Part shown: positions 10,732 to 19,889 of the stretch, one piece after another | Position numbering within the stretch: the first letter of the stretch is position 1 | How the letters are laid out: every line of letters starts with the position of its first letter | NCBI GenBank assembly: GCA_964618975.1 | Contig: CAZUDI010000004.1 | Location: forward strand, 76,042-140,041 | DNA: 64,000 nt | Direction of reading: 5' to 3' | Source: CAZUDI01 sp964618975 | Lineage (GTDB): Bacteria; Desulfobacterota; Desulfomonilia; UBA1062 | The notes under the pieces: generated by a model | Seen by the model: only the letters and a program-made list of their open reading frames with translations | The model's database searches: none | What the model was told of the DNA's origin: nothing | Program-made: the position numbers and the translations under genes

Positions 10732-10953
10732 TTATTTTCCGGCGTCCTTGTTGAGATAATCGCCGTATTTGCGGCGGAAGAGCTCGGCCTTCCCGGCGGC
10801 TGCCGTGGTACGCTGCTGACCCGTATAGAAGGGATGACAGGCGCTGCAGACCTCAATGCGGATATCCTTCTTGGTTGACCTGGTCGTGAAGCTGTTTCCG
10901 CAGGCGCAGGTAACGGTCGTCTCCTCATATTCCGGGTGGATGTTCTTCTTCAT
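10732..10953 (-). CDS. rpmE: Ribosomal protein L31, zinc-binding type
   Basis: The 73-residue protein keeps all four zinc cysteines, C16 and C18 (TCACGN) and C36 and C39 (VCSACHPFYTG), so it is the C+ form rather than the zinc-independent paralogue. Strong ribosome site AAGGAGT precedes the ATG. It lies between rho and prfA, the usual order in Desulfobacterota and Firmicutes. Confidence 0.96.
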   Translation of the reverse strand: MKKNIHPEYEETTVTCACGNSFTTRSTKKDIRIEVCSACHPFYTGQQRTTAAAGKAELFRRKYGDYLNKDAGK

Positions 10954-10965
10954 GTGTCCTACTCC

Positions 10966-12213
10966 TTACTTGTTCATGGATTCCAGGAAGTCGGCATTAT
11001 TATCCGTCTTGCTTAATTTGTCCAGCAGAAATTCAATGCTGTCGATGGGGTTGAGCGGGCTCAGAAGCTTACGCAGGATCCAGATGCGGTCGAGCTGTTC
11101 GGGCGGCAGCAGCAATTCCTCCTTGCGGGTACCCGACTTCGAGATATCAATGGCCGGAAACACCCGGCGCTCCATGATGGAGCGGTCGAGGTGGATCTCC
11201 ATGTTGCCCGTGCCCTTGAACTCCTCGTAGATGACCTCGTCCATACGCGATCCCGTGTCGATCAGGGCGGTGGCAATGATGGTGATGCTGCCGCCCTCCT
11301 CGATATTGCGAGCCGTACCGAAGAAGCGTTTGGGTTTTTGCAGGGCATTGGCGTCGATGCCCCCGGAAAGCAGCTTGCCCGAGGGCGGGCAGACCGTATT
11401 GTGTGCCCGGGCGAGTCGCGTGAGCGAATCGAGCAGGATCACCACGTCCTTCTTGTATTCCACGAGCCGCTTGGCCTTCTCCATCACCATGCGCGCCACC
11501 TGCACGTGCCGCGAGGCCGGTTCGTCGAAGGTGGAGGCCACAACCTCGCCCTTGACCGAGCGCTGCATGTCGGTGACCTCCTCCGGGCGTTCGTCGATGA
11601 GGAGCACCATGAGCACCACCTCGGGCTGGTTGGCGACAATGCTGTTGGCGATGCTCTGGAGCATCATGGTCTTGCCGGCCTTGGGGGGCGATACAATGAT
11701 GCCGCGCTGGCCCTTGCCGATGGGGGCCAGCAGATCGAGTGCCCGTCCCGTGAGGTTATCGTGCGCCGTCTCGAGGATGAATTTTTCCATGGGGTACAAG
11801 GCGGTCAGGTCGCTGAACGGGACCCTATGGCGGGTGGCCTCGGGGTGGGCATTGTTGATCGTCTCAAGCTTGAGCAGTGCGAAATAGCGCTCGTTATCCT
11901 TGGGCGGCCGGATCTGTCCCTTGATCTCGTCACCCACCTTGAGGTTGAAGCGGCGAATCTGTGACGGCGAGACATAGATATCGTCCGGTCCGGGCAGGTA
12001 GCTGTAATCCGCGGAACGCAGGAAGCCGAACCCGTCCGGAAGGATCTCCAGCACACCATCTCCAGAGATGTATCCCTCCTGTTCGGCTTGAGCCTGAAGA
12101 ATGGCGAAGATCAGTTCCTGCCGGGTGAGGGTGGCGGAGCCTTCGATGTTCAGCGTGTTGGCGGTTTCCAGCAGTTCTTTGGGCTCAAGCTTTTTCAGAT
12201 CAGTCAAATGCAT
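10966..12213 (-). CDS. rho: Transcription termination factor Rho
   Basis: The 415-residue protein has the N-terminal Rho-N and cold-shock-like RNA-binding domains (DGFGFLR at about 60-66) and a RecA-type ATPase. Walker A is PPKAGKT at residues 176-182, and Walker B lies near VVILLDSLTRLAR. The R-loop/Q-loop region LSGGIDANAL is intact. The short form lacks an insertion domain. Ribosome site AAAGGA lies seven bases before the ATG. Rho is the hexameric helicase that ends transcription of untranslated RNA. Confidence 0.97.
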   Translation of the reverse strand: MHLTDLKKLEPKELLETANTLNIEGSATLTRQELIFAILQAQAEQEGYISGDGVLEILPDGFGFLRSADYSYLPGPDDIYVSPSQIRRFNLKVGDEIKGQIRPPKDNERYFALLKLETINNAHPEATRHRVPFSDLTALYPMEKFILETAHDNLTGRALDLLAPIGKGQRGIIVSPPKAGKTMMLQSIANSIVANQPEVVLMVLLIDERPEEVTDMQRSVKGEVVASTFDEPASRHVQVARMVMEKAKRLVEYKKDVVILLDSLTRLARAHNTVCPPSGKLLSGGIDANALQKPKRFFGTARNIEEGGSITIIATALIDTGSRMDEVIYEEFKGTGNMEIHLDRSIMERRVFPAIDISKSGTRKEELLLPPEQLDRIWILRKLLSPLNPIDSIEFLLDKLSKTDNNADFLESMNK

Positions 12214-12353
12214 CTTCTTATCCTTTCGATTAGTTCAATAGTGAAGTGATTGTATATTGGGTGGAGATGAGTCTCTTAACGTCAAATTACAGGGTCTCAC
12301 TAATGGAAGACCTGCCATAAGTCAAGGGGAAAAGTGTACGCCATGGAATAACC

Positions 12354-12371
12354 GCCCCTGCCGTCAGGGGC
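12354..12371 (-). terminator. Hairpin after the cyclase gene
   Basis: A perfect seven-base stem GCCCCTG / CAGGGGC with a four-base loop stands 28 bases past the cyclase stop. On the minus strand the tail is GGTTATT, so the U tract is weak. It separates the HDOD-cyclase pair from rho. Confidence 0.45.
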
Positions 12372-12398
12372 TTTGTTCCGGGGGGGCCTGCGCCCTGC

Positions 12399-13634
12399 TC
12401 AGGAGCTGAAAAGCACCCGCAGGGGCTGAACGTCGCGGGTTATACCCTTGATGGGCACCGAGCCCATGGGCTCGAATCTCACCGGGAGCCGGCCCTGCAG
12501 CTGGGCCCGCTCGGCGGTGTTGCGCGCCACGATGATCTCGCCCGAGGCGCTTATCCCCTCGAGGCGCTGTGCCAGGTTCACCGGGTCTCCAATCACCGTG
12601 AAGTTCATCTGCTCCGCGGAACCGATGTTTCCGGCGATCACCTGTCCCGTAGCGATCCCGATACCCACCTCGATTGGAAACAGCCCCTGCTTGTTCAGGG
12701 AAACGTTGAGCCCCTGCATCATGCGCTGGATATCCACCGCGCACTGAATGGCCCTGAGGGGATCGCTTTCGTCCGCATCGGGAATGCCGAAGACCGCCAT
12801 GACGCCGTCGCCGAGGAATTTGTCAAGCATGCCCCCATGGGCAAAGATGAGCGGCACCACGGTCTCGAAATAGCGGTTGAGGACCTCCACCACCTCCTCC
12901 ACGGGATGGATCTCCACCTTGGAGGTAAAGCCCGTGATGTCGGCGAACATGGCGCTGACCTCCTTCTTGTCACCCCCCAGACGTGTCATGCGTTCATCCG
13001 CCGCCAGGTGTTCGGCCAGTCCCCGGGAAAAATACCGGCTCAGACTGATGCGCTTTTCCTCCAGGGAGAGCAGATTCTGGTAGGTCTTCACCAGGGACGC
13101 GGTGATGGAGAGCTGGTCCGCGATCAGCTCGAAAAAGCGGATATCGTTGGGCCCGAAGGAGTGCGGCACATTGTCGCGCAGGTTCAGCACGCCGATGCAG
13201 GCCCCCTCGGAGATGACCGGGACACAGGCCAGCGATCCCCGCTGCCTGGTGCCGCGGTCGGAGAAATTGGGGTCCTTGTTCACGTCCGGGATATAGAGGG
13301 TGCGTGCGCTGTCGACCACCTTGCCGGCGACACCCTCGCCCCTTTTCAGGCGGATGGGGGCCCGACTCCCCTGGGCGGACATGTGAGAGGCACTCACCAC
13401 ATAGAGATTCTGCGTTTCTTCATCAATGAGCATGATGGAGGCACTGAAGATTCCGGTCTGCTGTTTGATGATATCGAGCTGGCGCAGAAAGAGTTCGTTC
13501 CAGTGGGAGAGGCTCGTGCCCTTGAGGGCATCCCCGAGTTCCTTGAGGAGCGAGAGTTCCGTAATCTTCTGTTCGTAGGCCTGCTCCAGCGATAGCAGCC
13601 GTTCCCTCAGCAGGGTCTCGATCGTGCGTTCCAT
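12399..13634 (-). CDS. GAF-domain class III adenylate/guanylate cyclase
   Basis: This 411-residue protein starts at MERTIETLLRE (13634), four bases after the HDOD stop; an upstream in-frame start at 13664 would overlap that gene. It has a short coiled coil, a GAF sensor domain (about 45-185), a linker helix and a class III cyclase domain (about 222-400). The two metal-binding aspartates are D232 (MFADITGF) and D276 (DKFLGDGVMAVFG). The motif VIGDPVNLAQRLE is intact, so it should be active and most likely makes cAMP. No membrane segment is evident, so the sensed signal is probably intracellular. Confidence 0.88.
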   Translation of the reverse strand: MERTIETLLRERLLSLEQAYEQKITELSLLKELGDALKGTSLSHWNELFLRQLDIIKQQTGIFSASIMLIDEETQNLYVVSASHMSAQGSRAPIRLKRGEGVAGKVVDSARTLYIPDVNKDPNFSDRGTRQRGSLACVPVISEGACIGVLNLRDNVPHSFGPNDIRFFELIADQLSITASLVKTYQNLLSLEEKRISLSRYFSRGLAEHLAADERMTRLGGDKKEVSAMFADITGFTSKVEIHPVEEVVEVLNRYFETVVPLIFAHGGMLDKFLGDGVMAVFGIPDADESDPLRAIQCAVDIQRMMQGLNVSLNKQGLFPIEVGIGIATGQVIAGNIGSAEQMNFTVIGDPVNLAQRLEGISASGEIIVARNTAERAQLQGRLPVRFEPMGSVPIKGITRDVQPLRVLFSS

Positions 13635-13638
13635 TCGT

Positions 13639-15078
13639 CTACAAGTCCAGGATATACCGTACACGCGTTGAGATGTTCTCGTAGGCCTTGTGCACCATAT
13701 CCGCGGTCAGGGCCGCCCCCTTTTTATGCGCCAGAAAGCTCACCGCCGCATTGGAAAGCCTGTCCAGGTCCAGGCTCATGTTGTGGGCAATACCGTCAGC
13801 TAGGTGGACGGTCATGGCCTGTTCCCGGAATTTGGCCTTGCCGGGGATATGGTGCGAGAGCAGTCCATCGACGATACCCTCGGGCAGATTCCAGCGTTCC
13901 GCCACATAGGCCCCCATCTCCGCATGGGAAAGACCGCTCGCTTGCTCCTCGGCCGCCAAGTCCTCGAGGGACGAGCACGCAGACAGCGTGCCGATATGCT
14001 CGTTGCTCTGCAGAAAGACGATCTTGCCCAGATCATGCAGGAGACCCAGGGTATAGATCTGGTCGCCGGCGGTGCATCCCATGATGGGGCCCAGCCACTG
14101 GGAGAGATGGGCCACGGTCAGGGAGTGTTCCCAGAGCTGCTGGGCATCCGCGCGGGAAATGTCCTTCATGATCTTGAACACGGCGATGGAAAAGGCCAGA
14201 TTGATGACCTCCACATTGCCCAGGATCACCACGGCATGCTCCACCGAATCGATCTGGCGGTGAAAGCCATAGAAGGCCGAATTCACCACCTTGAGCAGCT
14301 TCGAGGTGAGCACGGGGTCCTTTTCGATCAGTGAGGCCATGTTCGACGCGCTCAGCAGCGGATCCCGCGCGATATCGATGATCTGGCGGGAGATGGAGGG
14401 CAGGGTGAAGAGGTGCTCAATATTTCTGAATTTCCTAAGCGTCTTCTCCCCCTGAACCTGTTTTTCCTCCATGCGTGCCTGGTATCCCCAACCGTCGATC
14501 AGGGCGTTGAGATCCTCTACCTTCAGGGCTGCCTTGGGTACGGCCTCATGTATATCCCGCGCGATCCCGTAAGGCAGGAGATCCTTGACCCAATCCTGTT
14601 CCAGATGGCCCATATTGGAAAAGATGGTCCCGAGTTCGGCGGTATGGGAGGCCAGAAAGGCATAAAACTGGTAGAACGAAGAGAGGATGAACCGGTTTTC
14701 CGGTGACTCCCTGGTCTCGCAGGTCTTGGTCTCCTTGATCGTGTCCCAGAGACGCCTCACCCAGGGGGAGCTATCCATGCGCCGCAACCGCTCCATGGCA
14801 ACAAAAAACAGGACCTGGACATCATCTCCGTCCTTCGGGTAGACGGATACCCCCTTGGGCACCGAGAGGAACAGTGCCGCGGCCTCGTCCACGCCAACCC
14901 CGAACATGCCGATGACCACGTACTCCCGATAGGTTATGGCTGTATCCAGGTCCCGCTTGCAGGCCAGGGCCTTGTCCACATACTGCTGCGGGACCACCAC
15001 AAAGGCCATGGTCCCACCCAGTGCGCTTACCTTCTTGAGTTCAAGTTCCAGCGCGGCAAACGCATCCATATCGCTCAT
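13639..15078 (-). CDS. HDOD-domain signalling protein
   Basis: The 479-residue protein has an unrecognised N-terminal half (residues 1-210) and an HDOD domain (about 215-420). The HDOD core contains LPSISRQIIDIARDP, SKLLKVVNSAFYG and an HD pair in LGLLHDLGKI. HDOD proteins are non-enzymatic or weakly understood relatives of HD phosphohydrolases used in bacterial signalling. The downstream cyclase gene is only four bases away, so the two probably act together. The gene is divergent from moeA. Confidence 0.85.
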   Translation of the reverse strand: MSDMDAFAALELELKKVSALGGTMAFVVVPQQYVDKALACKRDLDTAITYREYVVIGMFGVGVDEAAALFLSVPKGVSVYPKDGDDVQVLFFVAMERLRRMDSSPWVRRLWDTIKETKTCETRESPENRFILSSFYQFYAFLASHTAELGTIFSNMGHLEQDWVKDLLPYGIARDIHEAVPKAALKVEDLNALIDGWGYQARMEEKQVQGEKTLRKFRNIEHLFTLPSISRQIIDIARDPLLSASNMASLIEKDPVLTSKLLKVVNSAFYGFHRQIDSVEHAVVILGNVEVINLAFSIAVFKIMKDISRADAQQLWEHSLTVAHLSQWLGPIMGCTAGDQIYTLGLLHDLGKIVFLQSNEHIGTLSACSSLEDLAAEEQASGLSHAEMGAYVAERWNLPEGIVDGLLSHHIPGKAKFREQAMTVHLADGIAHNMSLDLDRLSNAAVSFLAHKKGAALTADMVHKAYENISTRVRYILDL

Positions 15079-15109
15079 ACTCGATCTATCGTCACCGGGG
15101 GCAACAATC

Positions 15110-15138
15110 TTGACTTCTGCAGGGGCCTGCCCTAGAAT
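15110..15138 (+). promoter_or_regulatory. Predicted sigma70 promoter of moeA
   Basis: TTGACT at 15110-15115 and TAGAAT at 15133-15138 are separated by exactly 17 bases. The likely start of transcription is near 15145, 24 bases before the moeA ATG, leaving room for the AAAGGA ribosome site. Confidence 0.75.
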
Positions 15139-15168
15139 TATCCCACTTCATACGCAAAGGACTAGGCC

Positions 15169-16371
15169 ATGCTTCCAGTTGAAAAGGCACGCGAGATCAT
15201 CCTGGGCCAGATTACCCCCCTTCCTCCTGAAAAACTGTGCCTGGAGGCTGCACGCGGTAGATACCTGGCAGAGGACGTCACCGCGCCTTTCGACATCCCG
15301 CTCGTAACCAACTCCGCCATGGACGGCTATGCCGTACGTCTGCAGGACATCACCTCCGAAGCAACCCGCCTTACGGTCATCTACGACCTGCCGGCCGGAG
15401 CTACGCCCGCCCGGGCTCTCGGAGAGGGGGAAGCGGTCAGAATCATGACCGGGGCGCCGATCCCCGAGGGTGCGGACGCGGTCGTTATGCGTGAGATGAC
15501 CGAGGAACACGCCAGCGAGGTAATCATCCGGGCCGTGCCTCAAAGGGGTGATCACTTCCGCTTTCGGGGTGAGGATATCCATGAAGGCGACGTGGTGCTG
15601 GAGCACGGGGATCTCCTCGAGGCCGCCCAGATCGGCGTGCTCGCCTCCCTCAAGCATTCCCTGGTGCACGTCCACCAGCGGCCCATCGTCGCCGTGCTCA
15701 GTACCGGGGACGAGGTGGTGGATCTCGACGAGGATCTCTCCCCGGGCAAGGTAGTGGCCTCCAACGCCTACACCTTGAGCAGCCTTATTAGAGGTCTGGG
15801 GGCCATTGCGGTGAACCTCGGCATTGCGCGGGATACCCGGGCGGATCTGGAATGCATGATGGGCCGCGCCGCGCGCGCCGACCTGCTTTTGAGCTCGGGG
15901 GGCGTATCTATGGGCGATTATGACATCGTCAAGGAGGTCATGTCCGCCGGGACCAACCGCATGGAGTTCTGGCAGGTGGCGATGAAACCCGGAAAACCTC
16001 TCGCCTTCGGTATAATCTCCGGGGTTCCGACCATCGGTCTTCCGGGCAATCCGGTCTCTTCCATGATCTCCTTCTATCAGTTCGCCCGGCCCGCCATCCT
16101 CAAGATGCTGGGGTCCAGGCAACTGCTGCTGCCGCGTATCACCGCCCGCATTATGGAACCCATCAGGAAAAAGGCCGACCGCCCTCACTACATACGCGGA
16201 ATTCTCGCTCGGGAGGGGTCGGACCTGTGTGTCAGAACGACCGGTCCGCAGGGTTCCGGCATCCTCACCTCCATGGCCAAGGCCAACTGCTTTATCGTCC
16301 TGCCCGCGGAGACCACCCAAATCCATCCCGGGGATTCGGTGGAATGCGAGGTCTTCCATCCGGTGTGGTAG
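15169..16371 (+). CDS. moeA: Molybdopterin molybdenumtransferase MoeA
   Basis: This 400-residue full-length MoeA-like protein inserts molybdate into adenylated molybdopterin. Signatures are NSAMDGYAV in the N-terminal domain, RIMTGAPIPEGADAV, then the MogA-like domain with STGDEVV, SSGGVSMGDYD and the loop LPGNPVSS. The C-terminal domain IV is present. It has its own promoter, and no other molybdenum-cofactor gene is adjacent. Presence of MoeA implies molybdo- or tungstoenzymes encoded elsewhere. Confidence 0.94.
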   Translation: MLPVEKAREIILGQITPLPPEKLCLEAARGRYLAEDVTAPFDIPLVTNSAMDGYAVRLQDITSEATRLTVIYDLPAGATPARALGEGEAVRIMTGAPIPEGADAVVMREMTEEHASEVIIRAVPQRGDHFRFRGEDIHEGDVVLEHGDLLEAAQIGVLASLKHSLVHVHQRPIVAVLSTGDEVVDLDEDLSPGKVVASNAYTLSSLIRGLGAIAVNLGIARDTRADLECMMGRAARADLLLSSGGVSMGDYDIVKEVMSAGTNRMEFWQVAMKPGKPLAFGIISGVPTIGLPGNPVSSMISFYQFARPAILKMLGSRQLLLPRITARIMEPIRKKADRPHYIRGILAREGSDLCVRTTGPQGSGILTSMAKANCFIVLPAETTQIHPGDSVECEVFHPVW

Positions 16372-16486
16372 GGCTGTCTTCGTCAGAGGCAGGGCGAAAT
16401 TGTTGCGAGCAAGCCTTTGCAACCAAATGGGTTTTCACAGATTGACACCTGAAATGCGGGAACTGCGGGATTGAATATATTATGTG

Positions 16487-16514
16487 TTGACATCCTGCAA
16501 ATTCTCGGTATATG
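16487..16514 (+). promoter_or_regulatory. Predicted sigma70 promoter upstream of the DksA-like gene
   Basis: TTGACA at 16487-16492 and TATATG at 16509-16514 are separated by 16 bases, in the 162-base gap after moeA. It is well placed to drive the DksA-like gene, purL and purQ. Confidence 0.65.
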
Positions 16515-16545
16515 AACCAACGTTTACAATAAGATGGAGGGAGCC

Positions 16546-16932
16546 ATGCTTAGGAAGGAAGAACTTTTCGAGATTCAAGAGATCCTCCTTAACATGAAGA
16601 AAGAGCTTCTTGAGAATCTCGAGGAAAAGATCAAGGCCAACGACATCTCGGAACAGCGCGATATCGGAGATATCTTTGACGATGCCGATCTCGAGCAGTC
16701 CCGGGAATTCAACCTCCTTTTAACCACCCGCGAGCGTCAGAAGCTCAAACAGATCGAGGCCTCCCTGGCCAAGATCGTGCAGGGTGAATACGGCGAGTGT
16801 GAGGATTGCGGCGAGAATATCCCACTCGGCCGCCTCAAGGCCATGCCCTTTGCCCTGCTGTGCGTGAAATGCCAGTCGCAAAGAGAGAGCATCGAGGGCT
16901 ATACCACGGCGTACCGTGAGGAAAAGGGGTAA
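16546..16932 (+). CDS. DksA/TraR-family C4 zinc-finger protein
   Basis: With the ATG at 16546 (GGAGGG five bases upstream) the protein is 128 residues; an ATG at 16534 would add four. The N-terminal coiled coil is followed by a four-cysteine zinc finger, C85-x2-C88 (CEDCGENI) and C106-x2-C109 (CVKCQ). The coiled-coil tip includes DIFDDADLEQS, resembling the acidic DxxDxA tip of DksA. DksA-type proteins enter the RNA polymerase secondary channel and, with ppGpp, adjust initiation. It could also be a DksA-like paralogue rather than the main DksA. Confidence 0.87.
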   Translation: MLRKEELFEIQEILLNMKKELLENLEEKIKANDISEQRDIGDIFDDADLEQSREFNLLLTTRERQKLKQIEASLAKIVQGEYGECEDCGENIPLGRLKAMPFALLCVKCQSQRESIEGYTTAYREEKG

Positions 16933-16936
16933 ATGG

Positions 16937-19888
16937 ATGGCCCATCGCGTTGAGGTCGGCCTCAAGCCTCACCTCTTCGATGCCCGAGGTGAGCGAGTTC
17001 GGCAGCAGGTCTTGCATGCCCTGCCCCACCTGAAGGCGGCCCTCACCCAGATACGCTGTGTCGATGTCTATAACCTGGACAGTCACTCCCTCGAGGAACA
17101 CCAGGTCTTTGAAGCCTTCTGTGATCCGGTTATCCAGGACATCGCCATCGATGCCCCAATATCTTGCGATTATGACTGGTATATTGAAGTGGGTTACAAG
17201 CCTGGGGTTACCGACAACGTCGGTCGCAGTGCCACCTATGCCCTGGAACTCATCAGCGGCCACCCCGTAGAGGTTTTTTCGGCCCATGGCTACCATATCT
17301 CCGGCAGGCTCCCCTTGGAAGAGCTGAAAATGATCGCCCGTGAGTGCCTCTCGAACGAACTTATCCAGTCTGCCCGCGTGGTTGACCCCCGGTTGAAGGC
17401 ACCGCTCGAGCCGTACATCCCCCGGGTCAGCGGCCTGCACGACCCCGTGGTCGAAGAGATCGACCTGGACCTCCCGGACGAGGCCCTCTTGGAACTCTCC
17501 CGCCAGCGGACACTGGCACTCAACATCGAAGAACTCAAGCGCATGCATGCCTATCTGAGCACGGAGGCGGTCATGCAGCAGCGGCAAGCGATGGGCCTGG
17601 GAGAGAGGATCACGGACGTCGAACTCGAGGCCCTCGCGCAGACCTGGTCCGAACATTGCAAACACAAGATCTTCAATGCCCACATCACCTATGAGGAGGA
17701 CGGGAGCATCGAGGAGATCACCTCCCTCTTCAAGACCTATATCCAGGGGTCGACCCGTTCCATCCGGGCCGCGAGGGGCGACGGGGATATCTGTGTGAGC
17801 GTTTTTACGGACAATGCCGGCGTCATCCGCTTCAATAACGACTATCACCTGGTATTCAAGGTCGAGACGCACAATTCCCCCTCCGCCCTTGACCCCTATG
17901 GCGGCGCCCTCACGGGCATCGTAGGCGTCAACCGGGATCCCTTCGGAACCGGGATCGGGGCCCGGCTGATCTTCAACACGGACGTGTTCTGTTTCGCCTC
18001 CCCCTTCTACAGTGAGACGCTGCCACCCAAGATCCTGCACCCGCGGCGGATCTTCGAGGGGGTCCGCGAAGGGGTGGAGCATGGGGGCAATAAATCCGGC
18101 ATCCCCACCATCAACGGATGCCTCGTCTTCGATCCGCGCTATCTGGGCAAACCACTCGTATACTGCGGTACGGCCGGCATCATGCCGGTTGAGGTCGGGG
18201 GCCGACCGGCGCATGTCAAGCACATCGTTTCCGGTGACCTCATCGTCATGACGGGGGGAAGGATCGGCAAGGACGGGATCCACGGGGCCACATTCTCTTC
18301 GGAGGAACTCCATGAGGGATCCCCCACCTCGGCCGTACAGATCGGCGACCCCATAACCCAGAAGAAGATGACGGACTTTCTGCTCGTTGCCCGTGACCGC
18401 TGCCTCTACCGCGCCATCACCGACAACGGGGCCGGCGGGCTCTCGTCATCAATCGGCGAGATGGCCGAGCTCAGCGGCGGCTGTCACATCGAACTCGAAA
18501 AGCCCCCCCTAAAATATCACGGGCTGAGTCCCTGGGAGATCCTGCTTTCCGAGGCGCAGGAGCGCATGACCCTGGCCGTACCTCCTGAAAACATCGGCGC
18601 CTTTCTGGATTTGGCCTCTGAGATGGGGGTCGAGGCCTCCGTCATCGGAACCTTCACCGATTCGGGCTTCTTCCACTGCACCTATGCCGGCCGGACGGTG
18701 GCCTATATCACTCTCGACTTCTTGCACAACGGCCTGCCCCAGATGCACCTTAAGGCCCGCTGGCAGACCGCAGCACACGAGGATATCCCCACCCCCGTAC
18801 CGGACGATCACGATCGTAAACTCTCCGAGATCCTGGGGCGCCTCAATATCTGTTCCAAGGAAGGGATCATCCGTCAATACGACCACGAGGTTCAGGGGGG
18901 CTCTGTGATCAAGCCCCTGACCGGTGTCCAGAACGACGGACCTTCGGACGCCGCAGTTATACGGCCCATACTTACCAGCATGGAGGGGGTGGTCGTCTCC
19001 AACGGCATTATCCCGCGCTATTCGGACCTCGACACCTATCATATGGCGGCCTGTGCCCTGGACGAAGCGCTACGCAACTACGTGTGCGTCGGCGGCGATC
19101 CGCACCACTGGGCCTGCCTTGACAACTTCTGCTGGTGCGATCCGATCGAGAGCCCCAAAAATCCCGACGGCACCTACAAACTGGCCCAACTGGTAAGGGC
19201 CAACAAGGCCCTCTACGACTATACGCGTGCCTTTGATTGCCCCCTCATTTCCGGCAAGGACAGCATGAAAAACGATTACCTCGTGGGGAAGCTCAAGATT
19301 TCCATCCCGCCCACGCTCCTCATCTCGGTCATCGGTCGTATCGCCGATGTTAGAACGGCCGTGACCATGGACTGCAAGGCCCCCGGGGACCGGGTGTATC
19401 TTCTGGGAAAAACGCGGCGTGAGCTCGGAGCCAGCGAATACCTGGCCACCTTCGGCCTGATGGGTTCGCGGGTACCTGAGGTGGACGCTAAAGCGGCCCT
19501 TATGAGATACGAGCTGCTGTATACCGCCATCAAGGATGGCCTTATCGCTTCCGCCCATGATCTCTCCGACGGCGGGCTTGCTGTGGCGCTGGCAGAGACG
19601 TCCTTTGCCGGGGGGTATGGCCTGCGTATCTCTCTGGCCCCGGTCAATCGCGAGCCGGGCATGACGGATACCGAAATCCTCTACGCCGAGACGGCCAGCC
19701 GCATCCTCCTGACGCTCAGCCCGGAGAAGGCTCCCACGTTCGAGCAGCTCTTCGGGTCTGACGCCGTCAGGATCGGGGAGGTCACCTCCGAAGGGAGGCT
19801 CGTCATCACGGGCAGTGGGGAAGAGGTGCTGATCGATAGCGATATCGAACAACTGAAGAGCTCCTGGAAGGCGACATTGGATTGGTAA
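16937..19888 (+). CDS. purL: Phosphoribosylformylglycinamidine synthase, large PurS/PurL-type subunit
   Basis: With the ATG at 16937 (MAHRVEVGLKPH) the protein is 983 residues; a GTG at 16916 is the alternative. It is longer than small bacterial PurL (about 740) and shorter than the E. coli fusion (about 1295). The N-terminal 200 residues resemble two PurS-like units. The synthetase region follows, with TWSEHCKHK, FKVETHNSPSALDPYGG and DNGAGGLSSSIGEMAELSGG. No glutaminase domain is attached; that activity is encoded by purQ one base downstream. The enzyme makes FGAM from FGAR, ATP and glutamine-derived ammonia in purine synthesis. Confidence 0.94.
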   Translation: MAHRVEVGLKPHLFDARGERVRQQVLHALPHLKAALTQIRCVDVYNLDSHSLEEHQVFEAFCDPVIQDIAIDAPISCDYDWYIEVGYKPGVTDNVGRSATYALELISGHPVEVFSAHGYHISGRLPLEELKMIARECLSNELIQSARVVDPRLKAPLEPYIPRVSGLHDPVVEEIDLDLPDEALLELSRQRTLALNIEELKRMHAYLSTEAVMQQRQAMGLGERITDVELEALAQTWSEHCKHKIFNAHITYEEDGSIEEITSLFKTYIQGSTRSIRAARGDGDICVSVFTDNAGVIRFNNDYHLVFKVETHNSPSALDPYGGALTGIVGVNRDPFGTGIGARLIFNTDVFCFASPFYSETLPPKILHPRRIFEGVREGVEHGGNKSGIPTINGCLVFDPRYLGKPLVYCGTAGIMPVEVGGRPAHVKHIVSGDLIVMTGGRIGKDGIHGATFSSEELHEGSPTSAVQIGDPITQKKMTDFLLVARDRCLYRAITDNGAGGLSSSIGEMAELSGGCHIELEKPPLKYHGLSPWEILLSEAQERMTLAVPPENIGAFLDLASEMGVEASVIGTFTDSGFFHCTYAGRTVAYITLDFLHNGLPQMHLKARWQTAAHEDIPTPVPDDHDRKLSEILGRLNICSKEGIIRQYDHEVQGGSVIKPLTGVQNDGPSDAAVIRPILTSMEGVVVSNGIIPRYSDLDTYHMAACALDEALRNYVCVGGDPHHWACLDNFCWCDPIESPKNPDGTYKLAQLVRANKALYDYTRAFDCPLISGKDSMKNDYLVGKLKISIPPTLLISVIGRIADVRTAVTMDCKAPGDRVYLLGKTRRELGASEYLATFGLMGSRVPEVDAKAALMRYELLYTAIKDGLIASAHDLSDGGLAVALAETSFAGGYGLRISLAPVNREPGMTDTEILYAETASRILLTLSPEKAPTFEQLFGSDAVRIGEVTSEGRLVITGSGEEVLIDSDIEQLKSSWKATLDW

Positions 19889-19889
19889 A

